64,000 nt of DNA from Verrucomicrobiota bacterium (GCA_023428905.1 JAEYWP010000027.1:1-64000); one strand, 5' to 3'; positions 1 through 9,004 are shown, counted from the first letter of the stretch. The notes: generated by a model from the sequence alone, not told the origin. Translations and numbers: made by a program.

Positions 1-11
1 CCCCGGTGTTT

Positions 12-46
12 GGGGGGGGGGTTTGGCCCCGTTTCCCCCCCCCCCC
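12..46. repeat. Paired G10 and C12 homopolymer runs upstream of rho
   Basis: A run of ten G (12-21) is followed after 13 bases by a run of twelve C (35-46). The runs are complementary and could fold into a very stable hairpin just before the rho start at 60. They lie at the window edge, and long G/C homopolymers are a typical assembly or sequencing error, so this may be partly artefactual. Confidence 0.5.
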
Positions 47-59
47 GTATTTCCTAATT

Positions 60-2189
60 ATGGACGAATCCGAGAATTCCAGCGCAGACGAGTCTGCCCC
101 CTCCAGCGGCAGCGCCGGCGCGAAGAAGAAGGCCCGCACGCGGACCCGCACGGCGAAGCCGCGCAAGGCGAAGGCCACCGCCGCCGAGAGCGGCAGCGCT
201 CCGGAACTTCCCTTTGAAGCAACGTCCGCCCCCGAGGCCGCTGTGCGTGAGCCGTCGGAGCCGCGTGCACCCATTGTGGAGACTGCGGACACGCCACGGG
301 CACCGCGCGCCCGTTTCACCCCTCGGCGCGAGGCCCCAGCCCCCGAGCCTGCCAGCCAGGAGCCCTCCGCCCCGCTCACGTCCCGCGAAGAATCCTCCGT
401 CCGGGAGGAGAGTCGCCCCCGCACGGAAGACGCCCCTCGCCCCGAGGCGCCGTCGCGAGCGGAGGACGCGCGACAGGATTCAGGAGCCGGCGAGTCGCGC
501 CGGGAAGCGTCGGAGGACGGCCCGCGTTCCGAGGGCGGCGGAGAAACGCCGCCGACTCCCGCCCCCGCCGAACCGCGGGAGGCCCGCGAAGGGCGTCCGC
601 AGCATGGGCACGGCCATAAACACCACGTTGGCCAGGGTGGGGGACATGCTCAGGACCGCGGCCACGCGCATGGCGGTGACCAGGGTGGGGATCGCAACGA
701 ACCTTTTTGGAAACGCGACAAGCGCAACAAACGCAAGCGGGGCAAACACGGCGGGGGAGGCTGGCAGCCTGGCGGCGGAGGAGGCGGGGGGGGGGGAGAA
801 CCGAAGCACCCGCCGCAGCCGCCGCCGCCCAGCTTTACCCCGGTATATGGCGATCTGCCCGCGCCCGACCGTTTTGCCGATCTCGCGGCGCTGGCTGCGC
901 GCGCCGAGGACGTTTCCTCCAATGGCGGGGATCCACTGTCCATCGAGCATCTCTACGCGCTCAATCTGGGAGAGTTGACCGCGGAGGTGCGACGCCTCCA
1001 GGTCCCGATCGATGGCGCTCCCAATCGAAAGCAGCTCCTCGGCGCCATTTTCCGCCACGTTGCCGAAACGAAGCGACCGCTGGTGGACCGCGGCTGGCTC
1101 GACCTGACCGACAAGGGGCATGGTTTTATCGTGCACGAGGCGGTGAACTACCGCCTGTATCCTGAAGATGCTTACGTGCCCGAAAGCCTGATCCGGCATT
1201 ACGGTCTGAAGCGCGGTCATCTGCTGGAGGTGCAGCTCGAGGCGCCGCGCGAGGGCGAACGCTGTCCGTCGGTGGTGCGCGTCAAATCCGTGATGGGGAT
1301 GCCGCCCGATGAGATTTCAAAGGTCACTCCCTTTGAGGAACTGGTGCCGTACTACCCGCTGCAGCGCATTCTCCTGGAGGCCCCGGAGGTGCATAAGGAC
1401 GTGTCGATGCGTGCGGTGGACATCCTCACTCCGGTGGGGTTTGGCCAGCGCGGGCTGATCGTCGCACCGCCCCGCACGGGCAAGACCGTCCTGCTGCAAA
1501 ACATGGCGAATTCCGTCTCGGAGAATTTTCCCGACGCGAAGCTGATTCTGCTGTTGATCGACGAGCGCCCGGAAGAAGTCACCGACTTCAAACGCCACAC
1601 CCGCGGCGAGGTGGTGAGTTCCACCTTCGACGAATCGCCCGAGAGCCACGTGCACTGCGCCGAGATGGTCGGCGAAAAGGCGCGTCGCCTCGTCGAGATG
1701 GGACAGCACGTCGTCATCCTGCTCGACTCGATCACCCGCCTGGCCCGCGCCTACAACGCCCTCGCCTCGAACAGCGGAAAGATCATGTCCGGCGGTATGG
1801 AAGCGACTGCGTTGCAGCGGCCGAAGCGCTTCTTCGGCGCCGCCCGCAATATCGAGGGCGGCGGCAGCCTGACGATCATGGCGACCGCGCTGGTGGATAC
1901 GGGCAGCCGGATGGACGAAGTGATCTTCGAGGAGTTCAAGGGCACCGGCAACATGGAGCTCCACCTCGACCGCGGCCTGGTGGACAAGCGCATCTTCCCG
2001 GCGATCAACATGGACCGCTCCGGCACCCGTAAGGAGGAGCTGATCTATCACCCGGAGGAGATGCTGCGCATTCACGGGCTACGCCGCGCGATGCAGGGAA
2101 TCCCGCCGATCGAGGCGATGGAGATGCTGCTCAATCGCCTGAAGAAGACGAAGACCAACGCGGAGTTTCTCTTCAGCCTCAACCGGTGA
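60..2189 (+). CDS. rho: Transcription termination factor Rho, long form with disordered N-terminal insertion
   Basis: RNA-dependent hexameric ATPase/helicase that ends transcription at unstructured C-rich RNA. The protein has about 709 residues, against about 420 in E. coli. Residues 1-260 are low complexity: Ser/Ala/Pro/Glu/Arg-rich, then a His/Gly stretch, a basic KRDKRNKRKRGKHGGGG segment and a polyglycine run. A helical Rho_N region follows, then a cold-shock RNA-binding domain with GHGFIV in the RNP1 position. The motor has Walker A APPRTGKT (469-476), DERPEEVTDFK, Walker B ILLDSITRLAR, the Q-loop region before RPKRFFGAARN, and the SGTRKEE arginine finger. I chose ATG at 60 because upstream codons only translate the homopolymers; no Shine-Dalgarno sequence is visible. 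Inserted Rho N-termini are known in several phyla and can alter RNA affinity or drive condensation. A second rho lies at 9060-10259. Confidence 0.97.
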   Translation: MDESENSSADESAPSSGSAGAKKKARTRTRTAKPRKAKATAAESGSAPELPFEATSAPEAAVREPSEPRAPIVETADTPRAPRARFTPRREAPAPEPASQEPSAPLTSREESSVREESRPRTEDAPRPEAPSRAEDARQDSGAGESRREASEDGPRSEGGGETPPTPAPAEPREAREGRPQHGHGHKHHVGQGGGHAQDRGHAHGGDQGGDRNEPFWKRDKRNKRKRGKHGGGGWQPGGGGGGGGGEPKHPPQPPPPSFTPVYGDLPAPDRFADLAALAARAEDVSSNGGDPLSIEHLYALNLGELTAEVRRLQVPIDGAPNRKQLLGAIFRHVAETKRPLVDRGWLDLTDKGHGFIVHEAVNYRLYPEDAYVPESLIRHYGLKRGHLLEVQLEAPREGERCPSVVRVKSVMGMPPDEISKVTPFEELVPYYPLQRILLEAPEVHKDVSMRAVDILTPVGFGQRGLIVAPPRTGKTVLLQNMANSVSENFPDAKLILLLIDERPEEVTDFKRHTRGEVVSSTFDESPESHVHCAEMVGEKARRLVEMGQHVVILLDSITRLARAYNALASNSGKIMSGGMEATALQRPKRFFGAARNIEGGGSLTIMATALVDTGSRMDEVIFEEFKGTGNMELHLDRGLVDKRIFPAINMDRSGTRKEELIYHPEEMLRIHGLRRAMQGIPPIEAMEMLLNRLKKTKTNAEFLFSLNR

Positions 2190-2349
2190 TCCGACCCCAT
2201 CGCGTCATCGCCGCAGCGGGCGGTGGCGTGTGGGCGCGGCTCTGCGTGGGCGCTGGCCTGCCGTAAATGCCCCGTAAATCCGGCGGCTGGCGCAACTCGT
2301 TCGTCGCCAAGCGTGAAGGCAATGACTCTGATGGTCGTATAGACCTCCC

Positions 2350-3432
2350 ATGAGCTACGAGATGAACGATTTGCTGGAGTTGGTGGTGGATCAGAATGCG
2401 TCCGACCTCCACTGCCAGGTGGGCCAGCCCCCGACCCTGCGCATCAGCGGGAGCATGGTGCCGATCGAGGGGCCGGAGCTGACCCCTGTCGACACCGAGA
2501 GACTGATGTTGGCGATCACGCCGGACAGCCACCAGCAGGGGGTAAAGCTCAACGGCGGCACCGACTTTGGTTTCGCGTATTTGGACAAGGCGCGATTCCG
2601 CGTCAGCATCCTCAAGGCGAAGGGCAATTATGGGATGGTCCTGCGGCAGATCCCGAACCGCATGTTCGGCCTCCGCGACATCGGCCTTCCTGACAAGGTG
2701 AAGGAACTGCTGTACCGGCCGCGCGGCCTGATCCTCGTCACTGGCCCGACCGGCTCGGGCAAGTCGACCACGCTGGCGTCGATGATCAACTACATCAACG
2801 AGAACCGAGATGGTCACATCATCACCATCGAAGACCCGATCGAATATTACCACCCGCACAAACGCTGCATCGTGACGCAGCGCGAGATCGGGGTGGACGT
2901 ACCGACGTTTTCCGAGGCCATCCGCCGCGCGCTGCGCCAGGATCCCGACATCATCCTGGTCGGTGAAATGCGAGACCTGGAGACGATCGAGGCAGCGATC
3001 AGCGCGGCTGAAACCGGTCACTTGGTCTTCGCCACCTTGCACACCAACAGCGCGCCCAAGACCATCGACCGTATCGTGGACGCGTTTCCCGCCACGATGA
3101 AGGAGATGATCCGCACGCAGCTGGCGTCGTCGGTTCAGGCCGTCATCTCCCAGGTGCTCTGCAAGAAGATCGGCGGCGGACGCATCGCGGGTTTCGAGAT
3201 CATGATCTCGACCACGTCGATCCAGTCGCTCATCCGCGAGAACAAGACCTTCCGTATCACGTCCGACATCCAGACGGGGGCGAACCTCGGCATGATCACG
3301 ATGGATGCGCACCTGATGAACCTCTACAACCGCGAGTTGATCACCGCGGACGAGGCGATGGAGAAGGCCCAGGATCCGCTCGTGATGCGCGAGAAGCTCG
3401 TCGCCGGCGGAGCGAAGCTGACCGCGATCTAG
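2350..3432 (+). CDS. pilT: Twitching motility / type IV pilus retraction ATPase PilT
   Basis: Hexameric cytoplasmic ATPase that depolymerises type IV pili, powering twitching. At 360 residues it has the usual family length. Visible motifs are Walker A GPTGSGKST (132-140), the Asp box around ITIEDPIEY, Walker B DIILVGEMRD, and the His box GHLVFATLHT. SIQSLIREN occupies the place of the PilT AIRNLIRE retraction motif. No other pilus gene is in this window, so its partners must lie elsewhere. The stop codon overlaps that of the convergent 3429-4466 gene within one CTAG palindrome. The 160-base upstream gap shows no clear promoter. It could be a PilU paralogue, but the C-terminal motif favours PilT. 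Confidence 0.94.
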   Translation: MSYEMNDLLELVVDQNASDLHCQVGQPPTLRISGSMVPIEGPELTPVDTERLMLAITPDSHQQGVKLNGGTDFGFAYLDKARFRVSILKAKGNYGMVLRQIPNRMFGLRDIGLPDKVKELLYRPRGLILVTGPTGSGKSTTLASMINYINENRDGHIITIEDPIEYYHPHKRCIVTQREIGVDVPTFSEAIRRALRQDPDIILVGEMRDLETIEAAISAAETGHLVFATLHTNSAPKTIDRIVDAFPATMKEMIRTQLASSVQAVISQVLCKKIGGGRIAGFEIMISTTSIQSLIRENKTFRITSDIQTGANLGMITMDAHLMNLYNRELITADEAMEKAQDPLVMREKLVAGGAKLTAI

Positions 3433-4466
3433 GAAGCGGGCTCGGCGCTGCCTAACGGCAGTTCCGCGATCGTTTGACCAGGCGGCAGCCGCCGCAACAA
3501 AAGCGGCGAACTGAGGCCGGGAAGCCGTTCCGAGAATTCCTCGTTTTCCACGCCCTGTCGAAGTGCGCGCTGCACCATGCCCATTTTGGCGTCCAGGTTG
3601 TCGACCATGGAGACAAAAACGGCCTCCGGGGTGGCGGCGTAGACCGCCGCGCCCCATTCCGGCTCGCCCTGATGGCTGAGGACAATGTGCTCGAGACGCT
3701 CCAGCCGCTCGGGATCCAGCCGCGCCTTCAGGCCGGCCTTGCGCGCAATCTGGTAACCCAGCACCACGTGTCCCTGCAAAAGGCCTTTCCGACTGCGCCG
3801 CGTGGAGACCACGCCCTCGTATTCAACCGTCTTGCCCGTATCGTGCAGTAGGATACCGGCCATCGCCAGGTCGGGATCGACTTCGGGATAGACGGGGAAT
3901 AGCGCCCGCGCCGCGCGGGCCATGTGAGTGGTGTGCTCGAGCAGGCCGTGCCGGTAGGCATGGTGCATCGCCACCGCGGCGGGAGCGGCTCGGAACGTCT
4001 CGCCAATCTCGTCGAAGACCGCCCGGACGGTCGCGCGCAGCTCCGGATGCTGGATGCCCTGGATGTAGCTTTCGAGCTCCGCCCAGAGCGCGGCGGGTGA
4101 CTCTGGCGGCACTTCGACCAACGCCTCGAGGGTCCCAGGAGCCGCCAGTTCCGCTTCCGTCAGGGCGACGACGCGCCCGATCCGCGGGGAGAGCCGGCCC
4201 TGATAGTAGTCGCATTTGCCCTCGAGGCGCACCGCCGTGCCTTCGCTGAGTCCGCGAAGGAATTCGAAGCACGGGTGGTCGCCGAAGACAGTGCAGTTAA
4301 ACGTTCCCGAACGGTCGCCGAATTCCAGTCCGAGAAACGTGTTCCCGTTGGACGCGGTTTTGGCGACCGATTTGCGCACGAGCAAGACGCTGCAGAAAGG
4401 GCGCCCGGTGGCGTTTTCGAGCGCCTTGAGTTCGCGGACGAGGGAGAGCGGCAGGGGCTCAGGCAT
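3429..4466 (-). CDS. YhaM-like 3'-5' exoribonuclease (OB fold plus HD domain)
   Basis: Probable 3'-5' exonuclease of the YhaM/CBF1 family. Residues about 20-105 look like an OB-fold nucleic-acid-binding domain (LGLEFGDRSGTFNCTVF). Residues about 165-300 form an HD hydrolase domain with HHAYRHGLLEHT, ILLHDTGK and IVLSHQG, supplying the metal-binding His/Asp residues. The length of 345 residues matches the family (about 315-330). It is the last gene of a minus-strand run: its ATG overlaps the end of the upstream isochorismatase-like gene by 8 bases, suggesting translational coupling. RNA-turnover function is inferred from the domain order. Confidence 0.85.
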   Translation of the reverse strand: MPEPLPLSLVRELKALENATGRPFCSVLLVRKSVAKTASNGNTFLGLEFGDRSGTFNCTVFGDHPCFEFLRGLSEGTAVRLEGKCDYYQGRLSPRIGRVVALTEAELAAPGTLEALVEVPPESPAALWAELESYIQGIQHPELRATVRAVFDEIGETFRAAPAAVAMHHAYRHGLLEHTTHMARAARALFPVYPEVDPDLAMAGILLHDTGKTVEYEGVVSTRRSRKGLLQGHVVLGYQIARKAGLKARLDPERLERLEHIVLSHQGEPEWGAAVYAATPEAVFVSMVDNLDAKMGMVQRALRQGVENEEFSERLPGLSSPLLLRRLPPGQTIAELPLGSAEPAS

Positions 4467-5016
4467 GGGCTTTCACCAGCTCAGTGAAGCGTTTGAAGAA
4501 CGGGTGTTTGATGTCCTGCAGCAGCGCGTAGAAGACGGTCTCGCTTGGCAGCACGTACACCCCGTTGGCTGCCAGGGCACGGAGGCAGGCCTCGGCGTCT
4601 GACGGGCGCCGCGCGGCCACCGCGTCGGACAGGATCGTCACTTGGAGGTTGTTGCCCACGGCGTCGAGCGCGGTCTGGTACACGCAGATCGGCGTTTCCA
4701 GTCCGCAGAGGATCAGGTGTTCGACGCCGGCCTCCCGCACGGAGTCCAGGATGCCGTCATCGGCGAGCGCCGAGAATGTATTTTTTGAATACACGACCGG
4801 CTTTTTTACCCGGGCGAGGAGGTCAGGGACGGTGCCGCCCAGTTTTTGCGGAGCTTGTTCGGTGAACGCGACCTGCAGCCCGAGCCCGGCCGCTGCCTCG
4901 ACGGCAAAGCCGCAGCGACGCACCAGGACGTCGGCCTGCGGGATCGCCTTGAGGAAGACGGGTTGGACATCCACGCAAAGAAGCATGGCGGTGGCGTAAG
5001 GCGATGATTCGGGCAT
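4459..5016 (-). CDS. Isochorismatase-family cysteine hydrolase
   Basis: Small alpha/beta hydrolase of the isochorismatase/nicotinamidase superfamily, about 185 residues. The catalytic triad is visible: Asp16 in LLCVDVQ, Lys78 in VVYSKNTFSAL and Cys111 in GLETPICVYQTA. The substrate cannot be told; many such proteins are generic amidohydrolases of the YcaC type. I chose the ATG at 5016; another Met ten codons later (MLLCVDVQ) is also possible. It sits between the metallophosphatase at 5022 (stop six bases upstream of this start) and the YhaM-like gene (8-base overlap), so the three are probably one transcript. Confidence 0.85.
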   Translation of the reverse strand: MPESSPYATAMLLCVDVQPVFLKAIPQADVLVRRCGFAVEAAAGLGLQVAFTEQAPQKLGGTVPDLLARVKKPVVYSKNTFSALADDGILDSVREAGVEHLILCGLETPICVYQTALDAVGNNLQVTILSDAVAARRPSDAEACLRALAANGVYVLPSETVFYALLQDIKHPFFKRFTELVKAHA

Positions 5017-5021
5017 GGAGG

Positions 5022-5681
5022 TCACGGATAATAGCGCTTTCGGGCCTTCACTTGCACGAACCGTTTTTCGGGGAGGATGTAGGCGGTGAGGTAGCCGCCG
5101 TTGGCGCACCCGGTGTCGATCCCGACCGACCACTTCAGCTTGTAGATCTCAGGCCGGGGTGTGTGCCCATAAACCACGAACGGCGGGCCGCTCCAGAGGT
5201 CGGCCCAGACAGGGCAGTCCGGCGCATCTGCGCGTTTGCGCGGTTTGCCTTCGCGGTCGATGACCTGGATCCTGGTCACCACCTGAGCGGGCTGGCGGGC
5301 CCAGGGTTCTGTGGGGAGAAACCCGCCGTGGACGAAAACCGTATTCAGCTCCTCGATATGGTGGGTGAGGGGCATGGCCTCCAGATAAGCCCAGTCCTCG
5401 GGCCGCAGCCGCTGGGCGGTTACGGCGTCGCCCTCCTTCAGGACGGACGCGTCGCGCGTGCGGTTGTAGGTGAGAAGCCGCAGTTCGTGGTTGCCGAGCA
5501 GGGACAGGGCGCGGTGGGTGCGGGCGAGGTCGATCACCTTGTTGCTGTCAGGCCCGCGGTTGACCAAGTCACCAAGAAGAATCAGCTGATCGCCTTTCTG
5601 GAGGGAGAGGCGCTCCAGCAGGTCTTCGAACTCCTGAAAACATCCGTGGATATCGCCGACGGCGATGATGCGACCATTCAT
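5022..5681 (-). CDS. Serine/threonine-type metallophosphoesterase (PrpA/ApaH-like)
   Basis: Calcineurin-like phosphatase of about 219 residues. The order GDIHG (9-13), GDLVNRGPDS, GNHELRLL, VHGG and YGHTPRPE gives the full two-metal site of bacterial PPP-type phosphatases and diadenosine tetraphosphatases. Length fits PrpA/PrpB-type enzymes (about 220 residues) better than ApaH (about 280). The start is ATG at 5681, immediately before the first beta strand and metal motif. The gene is divergent from 5738-6238 with a 56-base spacer, and begins the three-gene minus-strand run ending at 3429. Protein phosphatase versus dinucleotide hydrolase cannot be decided by eye. Confidence 0.88.
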   Translation of the reverse strand: MNGRIIAVGDIHGCFQEFEDLLERLSLQKGDQLILLGDLVNRGPDSNKVIDLARTHRALSLLGNHELRLLTYNRTRDASVLKEGDAVTAQRLRPEDWAYLEAMPLTHHIEELNTVFVHGGFLPTEPWARQPAQVVTRIQVIDREGKPRKRADAPDCPVWADLWSGPPFVVYGHTPRPEIYKLKWSVGIDTGCANGGYLTAYILPEKRFVQVKARKRYYP

Positions 5682-5737
5682 TTCGGCGGTTCGGAAATTG
5701 GCTAGCGTCAGTCGGAACCACAAGTAAACAAGTGACG

Positions 5738-6238
5738 ATGGAACTGCAGCTACAGCCGCTGGCCACGACGTGCTTTGTCTCCGGAGCCGCGTTTGCGGAG
5801 GGAGACCGCGTGGCGAGTTTCCTGGTGCGGACAAAAGGCGGCGAGATCGCCCGGTACGACCTTGCCGAGACCGCGGCTTCCGGCTTCGAGCCGGAAGGCG
5901 TGGTGGCCTGCCGCTGGGTCCACGTCTTCAAGCCGCGGAAGGTGAACGAAAATCCCGAGCGTGAGCTGAAGCTCACCGCGGAAACACTTTTTGTCACCCT
6001 GGCCGACCCGGCGACCGAACTGACCACGGAGAACGTGCGGCTGCTTCAATTTCTCGCGCTGATGCTGGAGCGGAAGCGGGTTTTGAAACCGAAGGGGTCG
6101 AGTTCCGACGGTGCCCGAAACGTTTATGAGCACGCCAAGAGCAAACAGCTTTTCGAGGTGCCGAGGGGCGAGTTGAACCCGGAGTTCTTCGTCCAGGTGC
6201 AGGAGCAGCTGAGCGTCCTGGTGGGTGCCCCCAAATAA
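5738..6238 (+). CDS. Conserved-looking hypothetical protein
   Basis: Soluble protein of about 166 residues that I do not recognise. It starts MELQLQPLATTCFVSG and carries beta-rich N-terminal segments (VASFLVRTKGGEIARYDL) and a helical C-terminus with basic turns (LMLERKRVLKPKGSS). No signal peptide or membrane segment is seen. A paired Cys/His pattern (CFVSG, VACRWVH) near the N-terminus faintly recalls a zinc-binding or small scaffold protein, but this is weak. A GTG at 5732 gives an alternative start two codons upstream. It is divergent from the metallophosphatase and convergent with hisF (15-base gap). Confidence 0.72.
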   Translation: MELQLQPLATTCFVSGAAFAEGDRVASFLVRTKGGEIARYDLAETAASGFEPEGVVACRWVHVFKPRKVNENPERELKLTAETLFVTLADPATELTTENVRLLQFLALMLERKRVLKPKGSSSDGARNVYEHAKSKQLFEVPRGELNPEFFVQVQEQLSVLVGAPK

Positions 6239-6252
6239 CTGCCGGACCTCGG

Positions 6253-7014
6253 CTACCGCCGGACAGGAATGCCGCGTGCAGCGAGGTGCGTTTTCACCTG
6301 AGGGACGGTGAAGGTCCCGAAATGGAAGAGGCTCGCGGCGAGCACGGCGCTGGCGTGGCCCTGGTCGAGGACGTCGGCAAAATGGTCCAGGGTTCCGGCG
6401 CCGCCGCTGGCGATGACGGGCACTTCCACCGCATCGGCGATGGCCCGGGTGAGCTCCACGTCGTAACCGATACCGGTGCCGTCGCGGTCCATACTGGTGA
6501 GCAGAATTTCACCGGCCCCAAGGGAGACGGCCTGGCGGGCCCAGGCGACGGCGTCGAGCTCGGTGGCATTGCGACCACCGTGGGTGTAAACGCGCCATGA
6601 CAAGCCATTTGGCTCCCGCTTGGCGTCGATTGCCACCACGATGCACTGGTTGCCGAAGCGTTGAGCAGCATCGGCGATCAGTTGGGGATTTTTGATCGCA
6701 GCGGTGTTGAGGGAGACCTTGTCCGCACCGGATTTGAGCATGGCCTCAATGTCCGTCACCGAGCGCAGACCGCCACCGACCGTGAGCGGCATAAAACACT
6801 GCTCGGCGGTGGCCGCGACCACGTCGTGCATGATCTTCCGCTCATCGCTCGAGGCGGTGATATCGAGAAAAATCAGCTCGTCCGCGCCCTGGGCGTCGTA
6901 CGCCTTGGCGCACGCGACGGGATCGCCCGCGTCGCGCAGTTCCTGGAAACGCACACCCTTGACCACGCGGCCATTGGTGACGTCGAGGCAGGGGATGATC
7001 CGCCGCGAGAGCAT
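6253..7014 (-). CDS. hisF: Imidazole glycerol phosphate synthase, cyclase subunit HisF
   Basis: Cyclase half of the HisH-HisF synthase, converting PRFAR plus ammonia to imidazole glycerol phosphate and AICAR in histidine biosynthesis. The 253-residue (beta/alpha)8 barrel has the two catalytic aspartates at the canonical positions, Asp11 (IIPCLDV) and Asp130 (VVAIDAKR). Phosphate-binding glycines lie in TVGGGLRS and IASGGAG. No hisH or other his gene is next to it; it follows an unknown 586-residue protein with only a 3-base gap, so the two are almost certainly co-transcribed. Confidence 0.97.
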   Translation of the reverse strand: MLSRRIIPCLDVTNGRVVKGVRFQELRDAGDPVACAKAYDAQGADELIFLDITASSDERKIMHDVVAATAEQCFMPLTVGGGLRSVTDIEAMLKSGADKVSLNTAAIKNPQLIADAAQRFGNQCIVVAIDAKREPNGLSWRVYTHGGRNATELDAVAWARQAVSLGAGEILLTSMDRDGTGIGYDVELTRAIADAVEVPVIASGGAGTLDHFADVLDQGHASAVLAASLFHFGTFTVPQVKTHLAARGIPVRR

Positions 7015-7017
7015 GCC

Positions 7018-8778
7018 TCAGCCGTCAACCTGAACCACGTCGGGCTCGAAGTTGACGATCAGGCGGTAGACGTTGCCTGGGCGCATGATCAGCGGGTGAT
7101 CGCGCACCAGGTGCTGCAGGTAGTGGATCTTGCCGTAGTTGGTGCGGTAGGTCGGGTCGTGCGACACCACTTCGGTGTCCTGCCAGACAGCCTGGAAGTC
7201 ATCCTTCTGCACGGTGCAGCGGTGACCCTGCGGTCCCAGCCCGAGCGATCCGCCGACGCGGTACTTCGAGTGGGGGGCGGCGATGGCGAGGACGTAGCGG
7301 AATTTGTCGAGCTGCACCTGCTGCTTCACCGTGTAGGCGAACTCACAGCTGATCTTTGCGCCCGTGAAGTTCCACTGCACCTTCACGCTGCCGAGGTTCT
7401 TGATCAGCTCCTCCTTGATGTTGATCAACTCGGGCTGCTCGTAGCGGAAGTAGAAACTGTTGCGCAGGCCGAGGCCGGTCACGCAGTTGCGCCCGTAGAA
7501 GGAGGGCAGGGTGACATGCTCGCCGAAGGTGAGTTCGGGAAGCATGATCGGCGCATACACGTTGTTCGGCCAATCGAAGACGCCGGGACAGTGCGGGAAG
7601 GCGAGCGAGTCGGCGGTGAGCGAAGGACCGGCGCTGATCAGTGGAATCTGCGCGTGCAGGCCGGATTCGCCGTCGCGGTAAAGGAAGAGCCCCTGCTCCT
7701 TGCGATTGCTCTTGTCGAAAATGACAAACCGGCCGGAGGTGCGCGGCGCTTCGGCTTTTGGAGCCGAGGACGGCATCTGGGCGGACTTGGCCAGGCGGGA
7801 CCACTGGCAGAGGTAGCGGGCGGCGTCGAAATTCGCCATCCGGGTCGTGTGATGACCGTAGGCGGTGCGTTCTTCGTCGCGCAGGTCGAGGAAGCCGTGT
7901 TCCTGGTCCAGGTAGGTCTCGTAGAAGAAAACGAAAAGGCGGCGCAGGAGGTCGTAATACTTCGGTTTCTGGTCATCGGCGATCCAGCCATCACGCAGGC
8001 CCTGGAGCACGAGACTGATGCAATGCATCTGACCGTAGGCGCCGGCAGCGCGTCCGAAGGCCCAGCCCAGACCGTCCGCGCGGACCAGGTCCGGCATCAT
8101 GCGGATGTATTTCTCGGCGTAGGTGCGGAGGGTGGGCAGCTTGCGCTCGCGCACCCCGCTGTTGGCGTGGAGCTGCAGGGCGGAGCGGACGAACACGAAG
8201 CTCATCACGCCGTAGAGATTGAAATTGCCGCCGAAACCGGACGTCGAGTCATCGAAGAAACCGGTCGAGCTGGTGCGGTCGATGCGGTCGACCATGCGCT
8301 CGATCAGGCGCGACGTTTCATCTTTTTTGGATAGCCCGAAGCTGAACCGCGCCACCGCCTTCGCGATGTTGAACGACTGCCAGTGGTTGTCGTAATCGCT
8401 GCGGTGAAGCAGCTGCTTGTCGATGCGAACCTTGGTCTCCTCGACCAGGCGTTCCCAGACGGGGTTGCGCTCCTTGGAGGGACCAAAACAGAGGAGGCCC
8501 AGCGAGGCGTAGGCGAGGCCGTTCTCTGCCGCCGGCTCAGTGAACATCTGCGCCGTGATGCAGCGGGCCGCAAGGTCGATCAGGTCGTAGCCCTTGAGGG
8601 TGGATTCACCCGTGGCGCGATAAAATTCTCCGAGAGCAAATGCGACGTGGCCGGGTTCGTCGGGGCGGGGCTGTTCGCCGGGAGCGGGAAGGATGGTACC
8701 GTCGGGTTGGATCGAGTCCAGATTGTGGCCCAACATCGAACGGGCCATGTCGAGACACTGCTCGGAGAAGCTATGCAT
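7018..8778 (-). CDS. Large uncharacterised protein, possible alpha/alpha toroid plus beta-sandwich
   Basis: I do not recognise this 586-residue protein. Residues 1-330 are helical and rich in aromatics (NHWQSFNIAKAVARFSFG, GFGGNFNLYGVMSFVF), spaced like an alpha/alpha barrel. Residues about 350-586 are beta-rich (GRFVIFDKSNRKEQGLFLYR, VHWNF-like strands, YRLIVNFEPDVVQVDG). This order resembles polysaccharide lyases and heparinase-like proteins, but no catalytic motif is identifiable and no signal peptide is visible, which argues against an extracellular enzyme. It lies 3 bases upstream of hisF in the same direction. The assignment is a fold-level guess only. Confidence 0.7.
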   Translation of the reverse strand: MHSFSEQCLDMARSMLGHNLDSIQPDGTILPAPGEQPRPDEPGHVAFALGEFYRATGESTLKGYDLIDLAARCITAQMFTEPAAENGLAYASLGLLCFGPSKERNPVWERLVEETKVRIDKQLLHRSDYDNHWQSFNIAKAVARFSFGLSKKDETSRLIERMVDRIDRTSSTGFFDDSTSGFGGNFNLYGVMSFVFVRSALQLHANSGVRERKLPTLRTYAEKYIRMMPDLVRADGLGWAFGRAAGAYGQMHCISLVLQGLRDGWIADDQKPKYYDLLRRLFVFFYETYLDQEHGFLDLRDEERTAYGHHTTRMANFDAARYLCQWSRLAKSAQMPSSAPKAEAPRTSGRFVIFDKSNRKEQGLFLYRDGESGLHAQIPLISAGPSLTADSLAFPHCPGVFDWPNNVYAPIMLPELTFGEHVTLPSFYGRNCVTGLGLRNSFYFRYEQPELINIKEELIKNLGSVKVQWNFTGAKISCEFAYTVKQQVQLDKFRYVLAIAAPHSKYRVGGSLGLGPQGHRCTVQKDDFQAVWQDTEVVSHDPTYRTNYGKIHYLQHLVRDHPLIMRPGNVYRLIVNFEPDVVQVDG

Positions 8779-9004
8779 GAATAAGGTTTACAGGCTGCGG
8801 TCTCACGCCGGCGCACCGCGCGCGCGACGGAAAGGGAGTTTTTTCAAGGTTTTTGCCAGGGGAGCAAGAGGGAAGTTGGCTAACTTTCTGTATCCGCTTG
8901 AGAACGGTGGATGTGACCAGGGTGAACGCCCCTGGTGAAGTGGCCGTCGGGCCGAGGGCCTGAGGGTGGGGCGTCGTACGGGGCAGTCCTTTGCTCCGGG
9001 CGAC

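Noticed and set aside
6661..8334. Long open frame on the + strand opposite the 586-residue protein
   Set aside because: It is the antisense shadow of a well-formed minus-strand gene; its product is rich in random His/Arg/Val and has no domain.
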